Positions 1 to 6,482 of a stretch of 6,482 nucleotides of DNA are shown here, one piece after another. Source of the DNA: Pirellulales bacterium. GTDB taxonomy: Bacteria; Planctomycetota; Planctomycetia; Pirellulales; Thermoguttaceae. The notes beneath the pieces are model-generated. The model was not told where the DNA came from. It did no database searches and was given only the letters and a program-made list of their open reading frames with translations. The stretch is taken from positions 1 to 6,482 of the forward strand of contig DAOWNK010000187.1 of NCBI GenBank assembly GCA_030642635.1, written 5' to 3'. Position 1 is the stretch's first letter. Each line of letters begins with the position of its first letter. The translations under genes were made by a program, and so were the position numbers.

Positions 1-18
1 GCCCCCAGCCCCTAACTT

Positions 19-903
19 ATGACCCAAGCACGTAAACTCGTAAAACGCCGCAACTCGATCCGCAACATCCGCAAAATTACCCGCACGATGGAGTTGATCT
101 CCACTGCGCGGTTCAGCCGAGCGATGAACCGTGCGACCGCGGCCGTGGCGTACACCGAGCGGATCACCAAGCTGGTCGGCGACCTGGTCCGGGCGGGGTT
201 GGAAGCTACGCATCCGCTTCTACAGGAACAGCCCGAGCCGCGCAGGGCACTCATGCTCGTGCTTACCGGTAACCGGGGAATGTGTGCCGGGTATAACTCG
301 AGTGTATTACGGCTGGGATACGCACAACTGAACGAACTTCGCAACAACTTGCCCGAGGTCTGTCTGGAGGTATCCGGCAAGCGAGGCATATCGGCCTTTC
401 GATTTCGCAAGATCGAGCCGGACGAAACGTTCACGCACTTCGAGGACAAGCCAAGCTTCGAGGAGGTCGATGTGCTGGCCGACCGGTACATCGAGTGGTT
501 CGAGACCGGACGGATCGACCGGCTCAATGTGGTGTACGTGAAGTTCGACAGCATCAGCAAGCAGCAGGCGGTGGTCGAGACGTTGTTGCCGCTTACCGAA
601 CTGGTCGGCGACGAGCAGCCCGACGAGGCGCCCCCCGGCGACCGGCAGCATGAATTCTTCCCCTCGGCCGAGAGTATTTTAGATGAGGTCGTGCCGATGA
701 GTTTCAAGGTCAAGCTGTTTAAGTGTTTCCTAGACGCGGCCGTAAGCGAACAGGTCGCCAGGATGTTAGCCATGAAGGCCGCCACCGAAAACGCAGACGG
801 CATGATCCGTCAACTGACGATGATTTACAACCGGGCAAGACAAGGTCAAATTACCAGTGAACTTTTGGAAATTATAGGAGGCGCGGAAGCGCTTAGTGGA
901 TAA
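19..903 (+). CDS. atpG: F-type ATP synthase gamma subunit
   Basis: Encodes the central rotor stalk of F1, which turns inside the alpha3-beta3 head and links proton flow through Fo to ATP synthesis at the inner face of the membrane. The 294-residue length is normal for the family (about 285-300). The N-terminal coiled-coil helix is recognisable from the basic start and 'NIRKITRTMELIS' (residues 16-28). The central motif TGNRGMCAGYN (83-93) corresponds to the usual TSDRGLCGGFN, with Asn for Asp. The C-terminal helix signature runs from MLAMKAATENADGM (249-262) through YNRARQGQITSELLEIIGGA (270-289). The ATG at 19 gives the expected N-terminus and follows an in-frame TAA at 13-15, possibly the end of an upstream atpA. 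No Shine-Dalgarno sequence is visible. atpD follows after an unusually long 106-bp gap filled mainly by a repeat. Family identity is very secure. Confidence 0.97.
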   Translation: MTQARKLVKRRNSIRNIRKITRTMELISTARFSRAMNRATAAVAYTERITKLVGDLVRAGLEATHPLLQEQPEPRRALMLVLTGNRGMCAGYNSSVLRLGYAQLNELRNNLPEVCLEVSGKRGISAFRFRKIEPDETFTHFEDKPSFEEVDVLADRYIEWFETGRIDRLNVVYVKFDSISKQQAVVETLLPLTELVGDEQPDEAPPGDRQHEFFPSAESILDEVVPMSFKVKLFKCFLDAAVSEQVARMLAMKAATENADGMIRQLTMIYNRARQGQITSELLEIIGGAEALSG

Positions 904-905
904 GT

Positions 906-961
906 GTTTAGCCGCCGCGTCTACGCGGCGTTGTTGCCCGGCGTGGACGCCGGGGCTAAAC
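906..961. repeat. Two-unit inverted palindromic repeat between atpG and atpD
   Basis: This element starts two bases after the atpG stop codon. Outer arms GTTTAGCC (906-913) and GGCTAAAC (954-961) are perfectly complementary. Between them lie two hairpins: CGCCGCGT/ACGCGGCG (913-920, 923-930) and CCCGGCGT/ACGCCGGG (937-944, 947-954), separated by TTGTTG (931-936). Reading 937-961 on the minus strand gives the same design as 906-930: GTTTAG followed by a GC-rich palindrome centred on GCGTC-YACGC. The element is thus two copies of one unit, head to head, and RNA or single-stranded DNA could fold into a three-way junction. No T-tract follows, so it is not a classical intrinsic terminator, although it could affect the mRNA within the operon. 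The rest of the gap (962-1009) is AT-richer and shows no clear promoter or Shine-Dalgarno sequence. Confidence 0.85.
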
Positions 962-1009
962 GAGCGGAAATGCGGTAAATACTAATTGCAACCATCATAA
1001 AAAATTACC

Positions 1010-2466
<1,457 letters not shown>

Positions 2467-2473
<7 letters not shown>

Positions 2474-2871
2474 CCATGCCCGAACTTCAATGTATAGTCG
2501 TTACTCCCGAGCAAACCGTACTGGACGAGCCGGCTGAGTTTGTGGCTGTTACTCTATTCGACGGTGAGCTTGGTATTGCGCCGGGCCATACGCCGATGAT
2601 CGGCCGGTTGGGCTGCGGCGAGATGCGGACCACCTATTGCGGCCGGGTAGATCGTTATTACGTCGAGGGCGGGTTCATCGAGGTGCTGGGCAATGTTGTT
2701 TCCGTGCTGACCAATCGTGCGGTGCCGGCCGAGCAGTTGGAGGAGGCGGTCGTTCAGGAGCAGCTTTTCTCCGCCCAGGAAAGACCGGCTGACACGCCAG
2801 AGCTTATGGCCGTCCGCGACCGTGCAGTGGAGCAATACCGTGCCCAATTGCGCGTCGCACGACGAACATAA
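2467..2871 (+). CDS. atpC: F-type ATP synthase epsilon subunit
   Basis: Encodes the small rotor subunit that binds gamma and the c-ring and can inhibit ATP hydrolysis. The 134 residues contain the N-terminal beta-sandwich (about 6-85), with VVTPEQTVLDEPAEF (11-25) and FDGELGIAPGHTPMIGRLG (31-49), the latter being the family's best conserved stretch. A charged helical C-terminal hairpin follows (about 87-132). Two starts are possible: ATG at 2467, overlapping the atpD end by 7 bases, or ATG at 2476, two bases after the atpD stop. The second removes three residues and fits the short N-terminus of homologues equally well. The longer form is listed because the overlap suggests translational coupling. 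A GAGGAA at 2444-2449 is rather far from either start. The gene ends the ATP synthase block. Confidence 0.93.
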
Positions 2872-2872
2872 A

Positions 2873-2927
2873 GCCGCTTGCGGCTTCGCACAGCGTTTCT
2901 GGTAACGATTGCTAAACCGCAAGCGGC
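2873..2927. repeat. Inverted repeat filling the atpC-yfhO spacer
   Basis: Arms GCCGCTTGCGGCTTCGC (2873-2889) and GCTAAACCGCAAGCGGC (2911-2927) are complementary at 15 of 17 positions, including a perfect outer 11 bp, around a 21-base loop. Each arm also holds its own mini-palindrome, CCGC-TT-GCGG or CCGC-AA-GCGG, so a long hairpin or two small ones can form. The right arm carries the same GCTAAAC box seen in the atpG-atpD repeat, but here the palindrome sits on the other side of the box. The element begins right after the atpC stop and ends on the base before the next ATG. It could attenuate transcription out of the ATP synthase operon, although no T-tract follows, or it could mask the start of the next gene. 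Confidence 0.8.
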
Positions 2928-5474
2928 ATGAACTCTAAATCACGTCTAATCGTCGTCTGTTCCATCGCCGGACTGTTCGTCTGGATGTTTTTCGATGCGC
3001 TGTTCGGCGGCGGCATGTTCGCCTTTCGCGATGCGGCACATTACTACTATCCGTTGTTTAAGTTCATCGCAGAGGAATGGGCCGCCGGCCGGGCGCCGCT
3101 TTGGAACCCGTTGGAAAACCTCGGCCAGCCGTTGGCAGCCGACGCCTCATCCAGCGTATTCTACCCCGGCAAGCTGATCTTCGCATTGCCGATCAGTTAC
3201 GCCTGGACATATAGGTTCTACGTCACCGGCCACGTGCTGCTGGCGGCCTTCGCGGCGTATCGGCTTGCCCGGCACTGGGGCACGAGCACTTATGCGGCCG
3301 GGATATGTGCCGTCTCGTACGCCTTCTGCGGAAACGTGCTGTTCCAGTACTGCAACGTCATATACTTAGTCGGCGCCGCGTGGCTGCCGTTTGCGTTGTT
3401 GGCCGCCGACCGGATGCTGCACCGTGTAGCGGCCGGGCTTGCCCGGCGCGAGGATTGCTCGGCCGCCGGTTGGGCCGTTGTGCTCGGTGTGGTGCTGGCC
3501 ATGATGACCCTCGGCGGTGATCCGCAGATGGCCTACAACGCCGCCCTGCTGACGGTGCTATATGCACTGTTGTTGTGGATCTCCGACAAACAACACTGTA
3601 AAATCGCGATCAGTGGTCGCGGCTTTACATGGGGTGGGTCACGGCCGGCGCTGTTGGCCCTGGCCGCCGCCACCGGGTTGGTGCTTTCGGCCGTTCAGGT
3701 CCTTCCGTCGCTGGAGTTTGCCGGCCGCTCGATGCGAAACGCCGCTCCCAGGGCCGAGCAGATACTCGGACGGCTTCAGCGCGGCACGCATCACGACCAC
3801 ACATACCAGTTCAGCGTCGGTCCGTGGCGGCTGGCCGAGTACGTCTGGCCGAACGTCTCCGGGCGGCAGTTCCCGATCAATCGCCGATGGCTCGAGGTGG
3901 TGCCGGCCGAAGGACGAATCTGGACACCGTCGCTTTACATGGGCATACTGCCGCTGCTGTTAGCAGTCTCGGTCATGCGGTTGCGCTGCCGTGCGAAGGA
4001 ACGCCGCGTGGACGCGGCGACTAAACGTAATCCGCCTGCGGTTTTTCTTTCATGGTCGGTTGTATTAGCCATAACGGCAAGTTTCGGTTGGTACGGATTG
4101 GGTTGGCTGCTGCGAGAAATGCACGTCGATGCCGGAGTCGGTCCGCCGTTGGGCGGGTTGTATTGGCTGATGACGTTACTGCTGCCCGGCTACGCACGCT
4201 TTCGCTATCCGGCAAAGCTGCTGGTGGTTGCCGCATTGGGACTAAGCGTGCTTTCGGCATTCGGCTGGGACCGTGCGTTTTCCGCCCCGGCAGACCGCGT
4301 GCGGCGGTTGTTGTTATGGCTGTGCATTGTGAGCGTAGCGGCGGCGACTGCGGCATTGGCAATCCGACCGTTTTGGAACAGTTGGCTCTTGGCAGTCGAG
4401 CCGGATGTGCTGTTCGGCCCGTTGGATACTTGTGGCGCTTATTGCGATTTGCTTTGGTCCTTTGTGCAAACGGCATTGCTGTGCGGCGTGTTCTGGTGGT
4501 TGTTGCGTGAGAGGAATCGCACGGCTTCTTTTGCACGTTGGGTTCCGGCGGTTGCGTTGATCTTGGTGGCAGTCGACCTAGCGGCGGCCAACCGGTGGAT
4601 GGTCGTTTGTGCCCCGGCAAAATTATGGCAAGAGCAATCGAAGCTGGCCTCCACAATTGAACGTATCGAAGAATCAAATACAAATCGTATCAGCCCATAC
4701 CGTGTGTATCGCCGTTCCATTTGGATGCGTCCGGAGTGGAAGCAAATCAACTCGACGACACGACTGGCCGATGCCGTGCGTTGGGACCGCGACACCCTTT
4801 GGCCGAAATACAACCTGGCCGGGCGAATTGCGTTGGCTGAGGTGTACGGCACGATGACAACAGCGGATTACGCGGAGTTCATTCGCTGTGGGAGGCGTCT
4901 CCGACGGCGACTGAATCATCAATCGGACCGAATCGCCGACAGAGTCGCCTCCCACAGTGCCGAATTTCCGGACACCCTCCTTTTGAGCAAATACATAAGC
5001 GCACCTGCCGATTACGTATTGCCAGGCGGTAAGCGGATAGAGGTTGGTGTGGGGGATGTTTCGCTATGGTGCAATCCCGCACACCGGCATCGGGCGTGGA
5101 TAGCTCATGGTAATAACTTATGGCGGGCCGATTCACTGGCCGGCGAATCGTGCCGTGTTGTGCACTACGATCCGCAGCGAGTGGAGATAGAAGTCGAGCT
5201 TATCGAACCGGCCACAGTGGTGCTGTGCGACCAGTTTTATCCCGGTTGGCGATTGGAGGTGCAAACGTCGGGTCGGCCGGCCCGATCGGCGCCGATCCTG
5301 CATGCCGGCGGCCTGATGCGCGGCTGCCGGCTGCCGGCCGGGAGCCACCGGCTGATATATCGCTACCGCCCGACGAGTTTTTTCTTGGGGGCGGCTATCA
5401 GCACGCTGGGCTGGATATTGTTGGCGGCGTGGTGTATGCTTGCAATGTGGAAGTTAAAATGGTTGAATATGTAA
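2928..5474 (+). CDS. YfhO-family polytopic membrane protein, probable GT-C-like glycosyltransferase
   Basis: An 848-residue membrane protein with the YfhO pattern. A first membrane segment (about 8-26) is followed by a large outer loop with FRDAAHYYYPLF (33-44, Asp35 being the candidate GT-C-type acid) and PLWNPLENLGQPLAADASSSVFYP (57-80). I count roughly a dozen further segments (about 93-113, 120-138, 143-162, 181-196, 199-218, 238-260, 333-350, 373-395, 405-421, 427-447, 459-479, 505-526, 537-556). A soluble domain (about 557-815) ends in CDQFYPGWRLEV (767-778) and LPAGSHRLIYRYRP (802-815), the family's typical C-terminal beta module, then a final segment (816-842). YfhO proteins are linked to sugar transfer onto envelope polymers such as teichoic acid; the substrate here is unknown. 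Two palindromic repeats lie in frame in this gene (around 4002-4047 and 4886-4957). The ATG at 2928 has no Shine-Dalgarno sequence and abuts a hairpin, but it gives a short basic head before the first membrane segment. Confidence 0.85.
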   Translation: MNSKSRLIVVCSIAGLFVWMFFDALFGGGMFAFRDAAHYYYPLFKFIAEEWAAGRAPLWNPLENLGQPLAADASSSVFYPGKLIFALPISYAWTYRFYVTGHVLLAAFAAYRLARHWGTSTYAAGICAVSYAFCGNVLFQYCNVIYLVGAAWLPFALLAADRMLHRVAAGLARREDCSAAGWAVVLGVVLAMMTLGGDPQMAYNAALLTVLYALLLWISDKQHCKIAISGRGFTWGGSRPALLALAAATGLVLSAVQVLPSLEFAGRSMRNAAPRAEQILGRLQRGTHHDHTYQFSVGPWRLAEYVWPNVSGRQFPINRRWLEVVPAEGRIWTPSLYMGILPLLLAVSVMRLRCRAKERRVDAATKRNPPAVFLSWSVVLAITASFGWYGLGWLLREMHVDAGVGPPLGGLYWLMTLLLPGYARFRYPAKLLVVAALGLSVLSAFGWDRAFSAPADRVRRLLLWLCIVSVAAATAALAIRPFWNSWLLAVEPDVLFGPLDTCGAYCDLLWSFVQTALLCGVFWWLLRERNRTASFARWVPAVALILVAVDLAAANRWMVVCAPAKLWQEQSKLASTIERIEESNTNRISPYRVYRRSIWMRPEWKQINSTTRLADAVRWDRDTLWPKYNLAGRIALAEVYGTMTTADYAEFIRCGRRLRRRLNHQSDRIADRVASHSAEFPDTLLLSKYISAPADYVLPGGKRIEVGVGDVSLWCNPAHRHRAWIAHGNNLWRADSLAGESCRVVHYDPQRVEIEVELIEPATVVLCDQFYPGWRLEVQTSGRPARSAPILHAGGLMRGCRLPAGSHRLIYRYRPTSFFLGAAISTLGWILLAAWCMLAMWKLKWLNM
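3432..3447. repeat. Short in-gene palindrome in a YfhO loop
   Basis: GCCGGGC-TT-GCCCGGC is a perfect 7-bp inverted repeat with a TT centre, the same layout as the CCGC-TT-GCGG arm upstream of the gene. It encodes part of the loop around residues 169-174 (A-G-L-A-R-R), just before the membrane segment starting near residue 181. It may be a decayed or minimal copy of the local repeat family, but in such a GC-rich gene a palindrome of this size could also arise by codon choice. Confidence 0.35.
4002..4047 (-). repeat. In-frame copy of the TTTAG-palindrome repeat inside the YfhO gene
   Basis: On the minus strand, 4026 down to 4002 reads GTTTAG followed by a GC-rich palindrome, and it matches 906-930 of the atpG-atpD element at 23 of 25 positions. 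On the plus strand the palindrome is CGCCGCGT-GG-ACGCGGCG (4002-4019), followed by ACTAAACG. A second mini-palindrome follows at 4032-4041 (CCGC-CT-GCGG) with a T-rich tail, and 4032-4047 resembles the minus-strand reading of the right arm before the gene at 13 of 16 positions. The segment encodes residues 359-374 (RRVDAATKRNPPAVFL), so the repeat supplies the basic loop between two membrane segments and the start of the next one. The reading frame stays open throughout. Confidence 0.75.
4886..4957. repeat. 72-bp imperfect palindrome, 24 codons in frame, in the YfhO C-terminal domain
   Basis: Left arm 4886-4912 and right arm 4931-4957 are complementary at 23 of 27 positions, with a perfect outer 12 bp, CTGTGGGAGGCG (4886-4897) and CGCCTCCCACAG (4946-4957), around an 18-base loop. 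Total length is 72 bases, exactly 24 codons. It encodes roughly residues 653-677, an arginine-rich peptide beginning CGRRLRRRL (654-662), placed between YAEFIR and the conserved-looking LLLSKYISAPADYVL. It does not share the TTTAG box of the other repeats and therefore represents a second family. Arm length and GC-rich symmetry far exceed what codon choice normally gives. Confidence 0.8.
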
Positions 5475-5479
5475 CATAC

Positions 5480-5486
5480 AGGGGAG
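5480..5486 (+). promoter_or_regulatory. Strong Shine-Dalgarno site of the HicB-like gene
   Basis: AGGGGAG lies 7 bases before the ATG at 5494 and is the only convincing Shine-Dalgarno sequence in the window. It fixes the start of the small gene. The ATP synthase and YfhO-type genes all lack such a site, so this gene is translated by a different initiation mode from its neighbours. Confidence 0.65.
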
Positions 5487-5493
5487 TCGAAAC

Positions 5494-5736
5494 ATGGTGA
5501 AAGTGCCCGATCGTTTTATTGATGCTTGGGTGTTTTACTTAAGCGAAGATGAAAAAGGAATGTGGGTTGCACATTCCTTGAATACGGATCAAATAGGCAT
5601 GGGCAAATGTGTGCTGGACGCCTACCTTGCCCTGTATAAAGCAACACAGTCATTGTTGGCAGCAGCTTCAAAAGATGCCCGGATCAACTTGTTCTCCCGC
5701 GCACCGGAGGAAGTTTGCTGCCGAGCACTTCTCTAA
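5494..5736 (+). CDS. Small HicB-like protein, orphan (no HicA partner)
   Basis: An 80-residue protein with the compact alpha/beta pattern of HicB-type antitoxins: a beta strand AWVFYLSEDE (11-20), then WVAHSLNTDQIGMGKCVLDAYLALYKATQSLL (pattern W24 to L55), which corresponds to the family's W-V-A-x-C-L-E...G-x-G-x-T...E-A-L series. The tail INLFSRAPEEV (64-74) resembles that of solo HicB-like proteins. No ribbon-helix-helix domain is evident, and no HicA-sized gene lies on either side: only 19 bp separate it from the YfhO gene and 17 bp from aroDE. By hand count its GC is about 47 percent, clearly below its neighbours, which hints at a different origin. A perfect 10-bp stem-loop lies inside it. 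Family assignment is by pattern only; a toxin-neutralising role is not supported by context, and a stand-alone regulatory or ligand-binding role is as likely. Confidence 0.7.
   Translation: MVKVPDRFIDAWVFYLSEDEKGMWVAHSLNTDQIGMGKCVLDAYLALYKATQSLLAAASKDARINLFSRAPEEVCCRALL
5555..5579 (+). other. Stem-loop inside the HicB-like gene
   Basis: AAGGAATGTG (5555-5564) and CACATTCCTT (5570-5579) are perfectly complementary around the 5-base loop GGTTG. It encodes the EKGMWVAHSL region of the protein. Unlike the other palindromes here it is not GC-dominated. It could influence the mRNA or be a chance result of coding for this motif. Confidence 0.45.
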
Positions 5737-5753
5737 GTAACAATTAGAAGAAC

Positions 5754-6482
5754 ATGATTTGCGTAAGCATAGGACGTGGGCGTCATCAACACATGATTGC
5801 GGAGCACCGGTACATTGTCGAGTGCGGTGCTCGGCTCGTCGAGTTGCGCATCGATTATATCGACGGCGAGGTGAACCTGAAGCGATTGATTTCCAATCGT
5901 CCTTGCCCGGTGGTGGTCACCTGTCGGCGTGAGATCGACGGAGGGAAGTACTCTGGCGGCGAGGAGCAGCGAATCACACTACTTAGAACTGCGATTGCCG
6001 AGGGGGTCGAATACATAGACATAGAAGAGGACATCGTGGCCGATATACCGCGTTTCGGCAAGACCAAGCGGATCGTCAGCCTGCACGATTTTCGCAAAAC
6101 GCCGACGAACCTGGAGGAAATCCACCACCGGCTCGGCAGCCTGGACCCTGATATCATAAAAATCTGCACGATGGCAAACCATCCGCAAGACAACCTGCGG
6201 ATGCTCAACCTTGTCCGCGACAGTCAACTGCCGACCATCGGTATCTGCATGGGAGACATCGGTATCCCAAGCCGGGTGCTGGCAGGGCGATTCGGTGCAC
6301 CGTTTACATACGCCACGTTTCATCACGAGCGAACGCTTGCCCCGGGGCAACTCAGTTATCAGCAGATGACGGAGGTCTACCGTTACGACCGGATAAACGC
6401 CGAGACGGAGGTATACGGGGTAGTCGCCGACCCGATCGGACACAGCCTCAGCCCGCTGATCCATAACAAGGCATTCCAACAA
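5754..6482 (+). CDS. aroDE: Bifunctional 3-dehydroquinate dehydratase / shikimate dehydrogenase, 3' end beyond window
   Basis: Open from ATG 5754 to the window edge (243 codons, no stop). Residues 1 to about 215 form a type I 3-dehydroquinate dehydratase, which removes water from 3-dehydroquinate via a Schiff base. Visible are ELRID (30-34), VVVTCR (53-58), EYIDIE (86-91), catalytic His111 in SLHDFRKTP (109-117), Schiff-base Lys136 in DPDIIKI (131-137), Arg174 in IPSRVLAGRFG (171-181) and APGQ (196-199, substrate-binding Gln199). From about 220 the sequence EVYGVVADPIGHSLSPLIHN (219-238) is the N-terminal strand and shikimate-binding SLSP motif of shikimate dehydrogenase, the next-but-one chemical step being reduction of 3-dehydroshikimate by NADPH. 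Such fusions are known in plants, chlamydiae and planctomycetes. Only a weak AGAAG (5746-5750) precedes the start. The cytosolic enzyme serves aromatic amino acid synthesis. Confidence 0.93.
   Translation, partial: MICVSIGRGRHQHMIAEHRYIVECGARLVELRIDYIDGEVNLKRLISNRPCPVVVTCRREIDGGKYSGGEEQRITLLRTAIAEGVEYIDIEEDIVADIPRFGKTKRIVSLHDFRKTPTNLEEIHHRLGSLDPDIIKICTMANHPQDNLRMLNLVRDSQLPTIGICMGDIGIPSRVLAGRFGAPFTYATFHHERTLAPGQLSYQQMTEVYRYDRINAETEVYGVVADPIGHSLSPLIHNKAFQQ

Noticed and set aside
1..15. Possible last codons of atpA (frame ending in TAA at 13-15)
   Set aside because: Position and operon logic fit, but four codons carry no recognisable sequence, so it is not listed as a gene.
12..803. Long minus-strand open frame opposite atpG, and similar long antisense frames elsewhere
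   Set aside because: Low-complexity Ser/Arg-rich translations typical of frames opposite GC-rich genes, with no recognisable domain; the sense genes are certain.
906..961. Intrinsic terminator between atpG and atpD
   Set aside because: Stable hairpins exist but no T-tract follows, and termination here would cut beta and epsilon off from the operon.
987..1005. TTGCAA and CATAAA boxes before atpD as a promoter
   Set aside because: The spacing between the boxes is far too short for a sigma-70-type promoter.
5284..5297. Perfect 14-bp palindrome GATCGGCGCCGATC near the YfhO 3' end
   Set aside because: GC-rich codon choice could produce it; no related copy or flanking box was seen.
5728..5750. 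AT-rich hairpin (CTAA/TTAG plus TTCT/AGAA with a bulge) before aroDE
   Set aside because: Short, bulged and weak; too likely by chance to call a regulatory element.
5979..6482. Minus-strand open frame of 167 codons at the right edge
   Set aside because: The plus strand encodes a full set of dehydroquinate dehydratase active-site motifs across the same bases, so the antisense frame is a shadow.

Overview
The window reads as a GC-rich bacterial chromosome segment with all genes on the + strand. The gene content (F1 ATP synthase genes, a large YfhO-type membrane protein, a fused AroD-AroE enzyme), the near absence of Shine-Dalgarno sequences and the abundance of palindromic repeats fit a planctomycete or a related PVC-group bacterium best. 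That placement is an inference from style and family resemblance, not a marker-gene result.

Layout: (1) 19-2871 is the distal part of an F-type ATP synthase operon, in the order gamma (atpG), beta (atpD), epsilon (atpC); atpA probably lies just upstream. atpG and atpD are separated by 106 bp holding a two-unit inverted repeat element. atpD and atpC are translationally close or overlapping. (2) 2872-2927 is a short spacer almost wholly made of a 17-bp-arm inverted repeat that ends directly at the next start codon. (3) 2928-5474 encodes an 848-residue polytopic membrane protein of the YfhO type, probably a GT-C-like lipid-linked glycosyltransferase or cell-envelope protein. (4) 5494-5736 encodes an 80-residue orphan HicB-like protein with a good Shine-Dalgarno sequence and lower GC. 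(5) 5754 to the window edge encodes the type I 3-dehydroquinate dehydratase half and the first residues of the shikimate dehydrogenase half of a bifunctional AroDE enzyme, still open at the right edge.

The genes do not form one pathway: energy conversion, envelope biogenesis, a small putative regulator and the shikimate pathway lie side by side. The most interesting signal is the repeats. A TTTAG-plus-palindrome unit occurs twice, head to head, between atpG and atpD, and a third copy (23 of 25 positions identical to the first unit, reverse orientation) lies inside the YfhO-type reading frame, where it encodes a basic loop between two membrane segments. A different 72-bp imperfect palindrome, exactly 24 codons long, lies in the C-terminal soluble domain of the same gene and encodes an arginine-rich peptide. 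Mobile or amplifying palindromic elements therefore appear to be tolerated in frame within this protein, as described for other palindromic elements such as those of Rickettsia.
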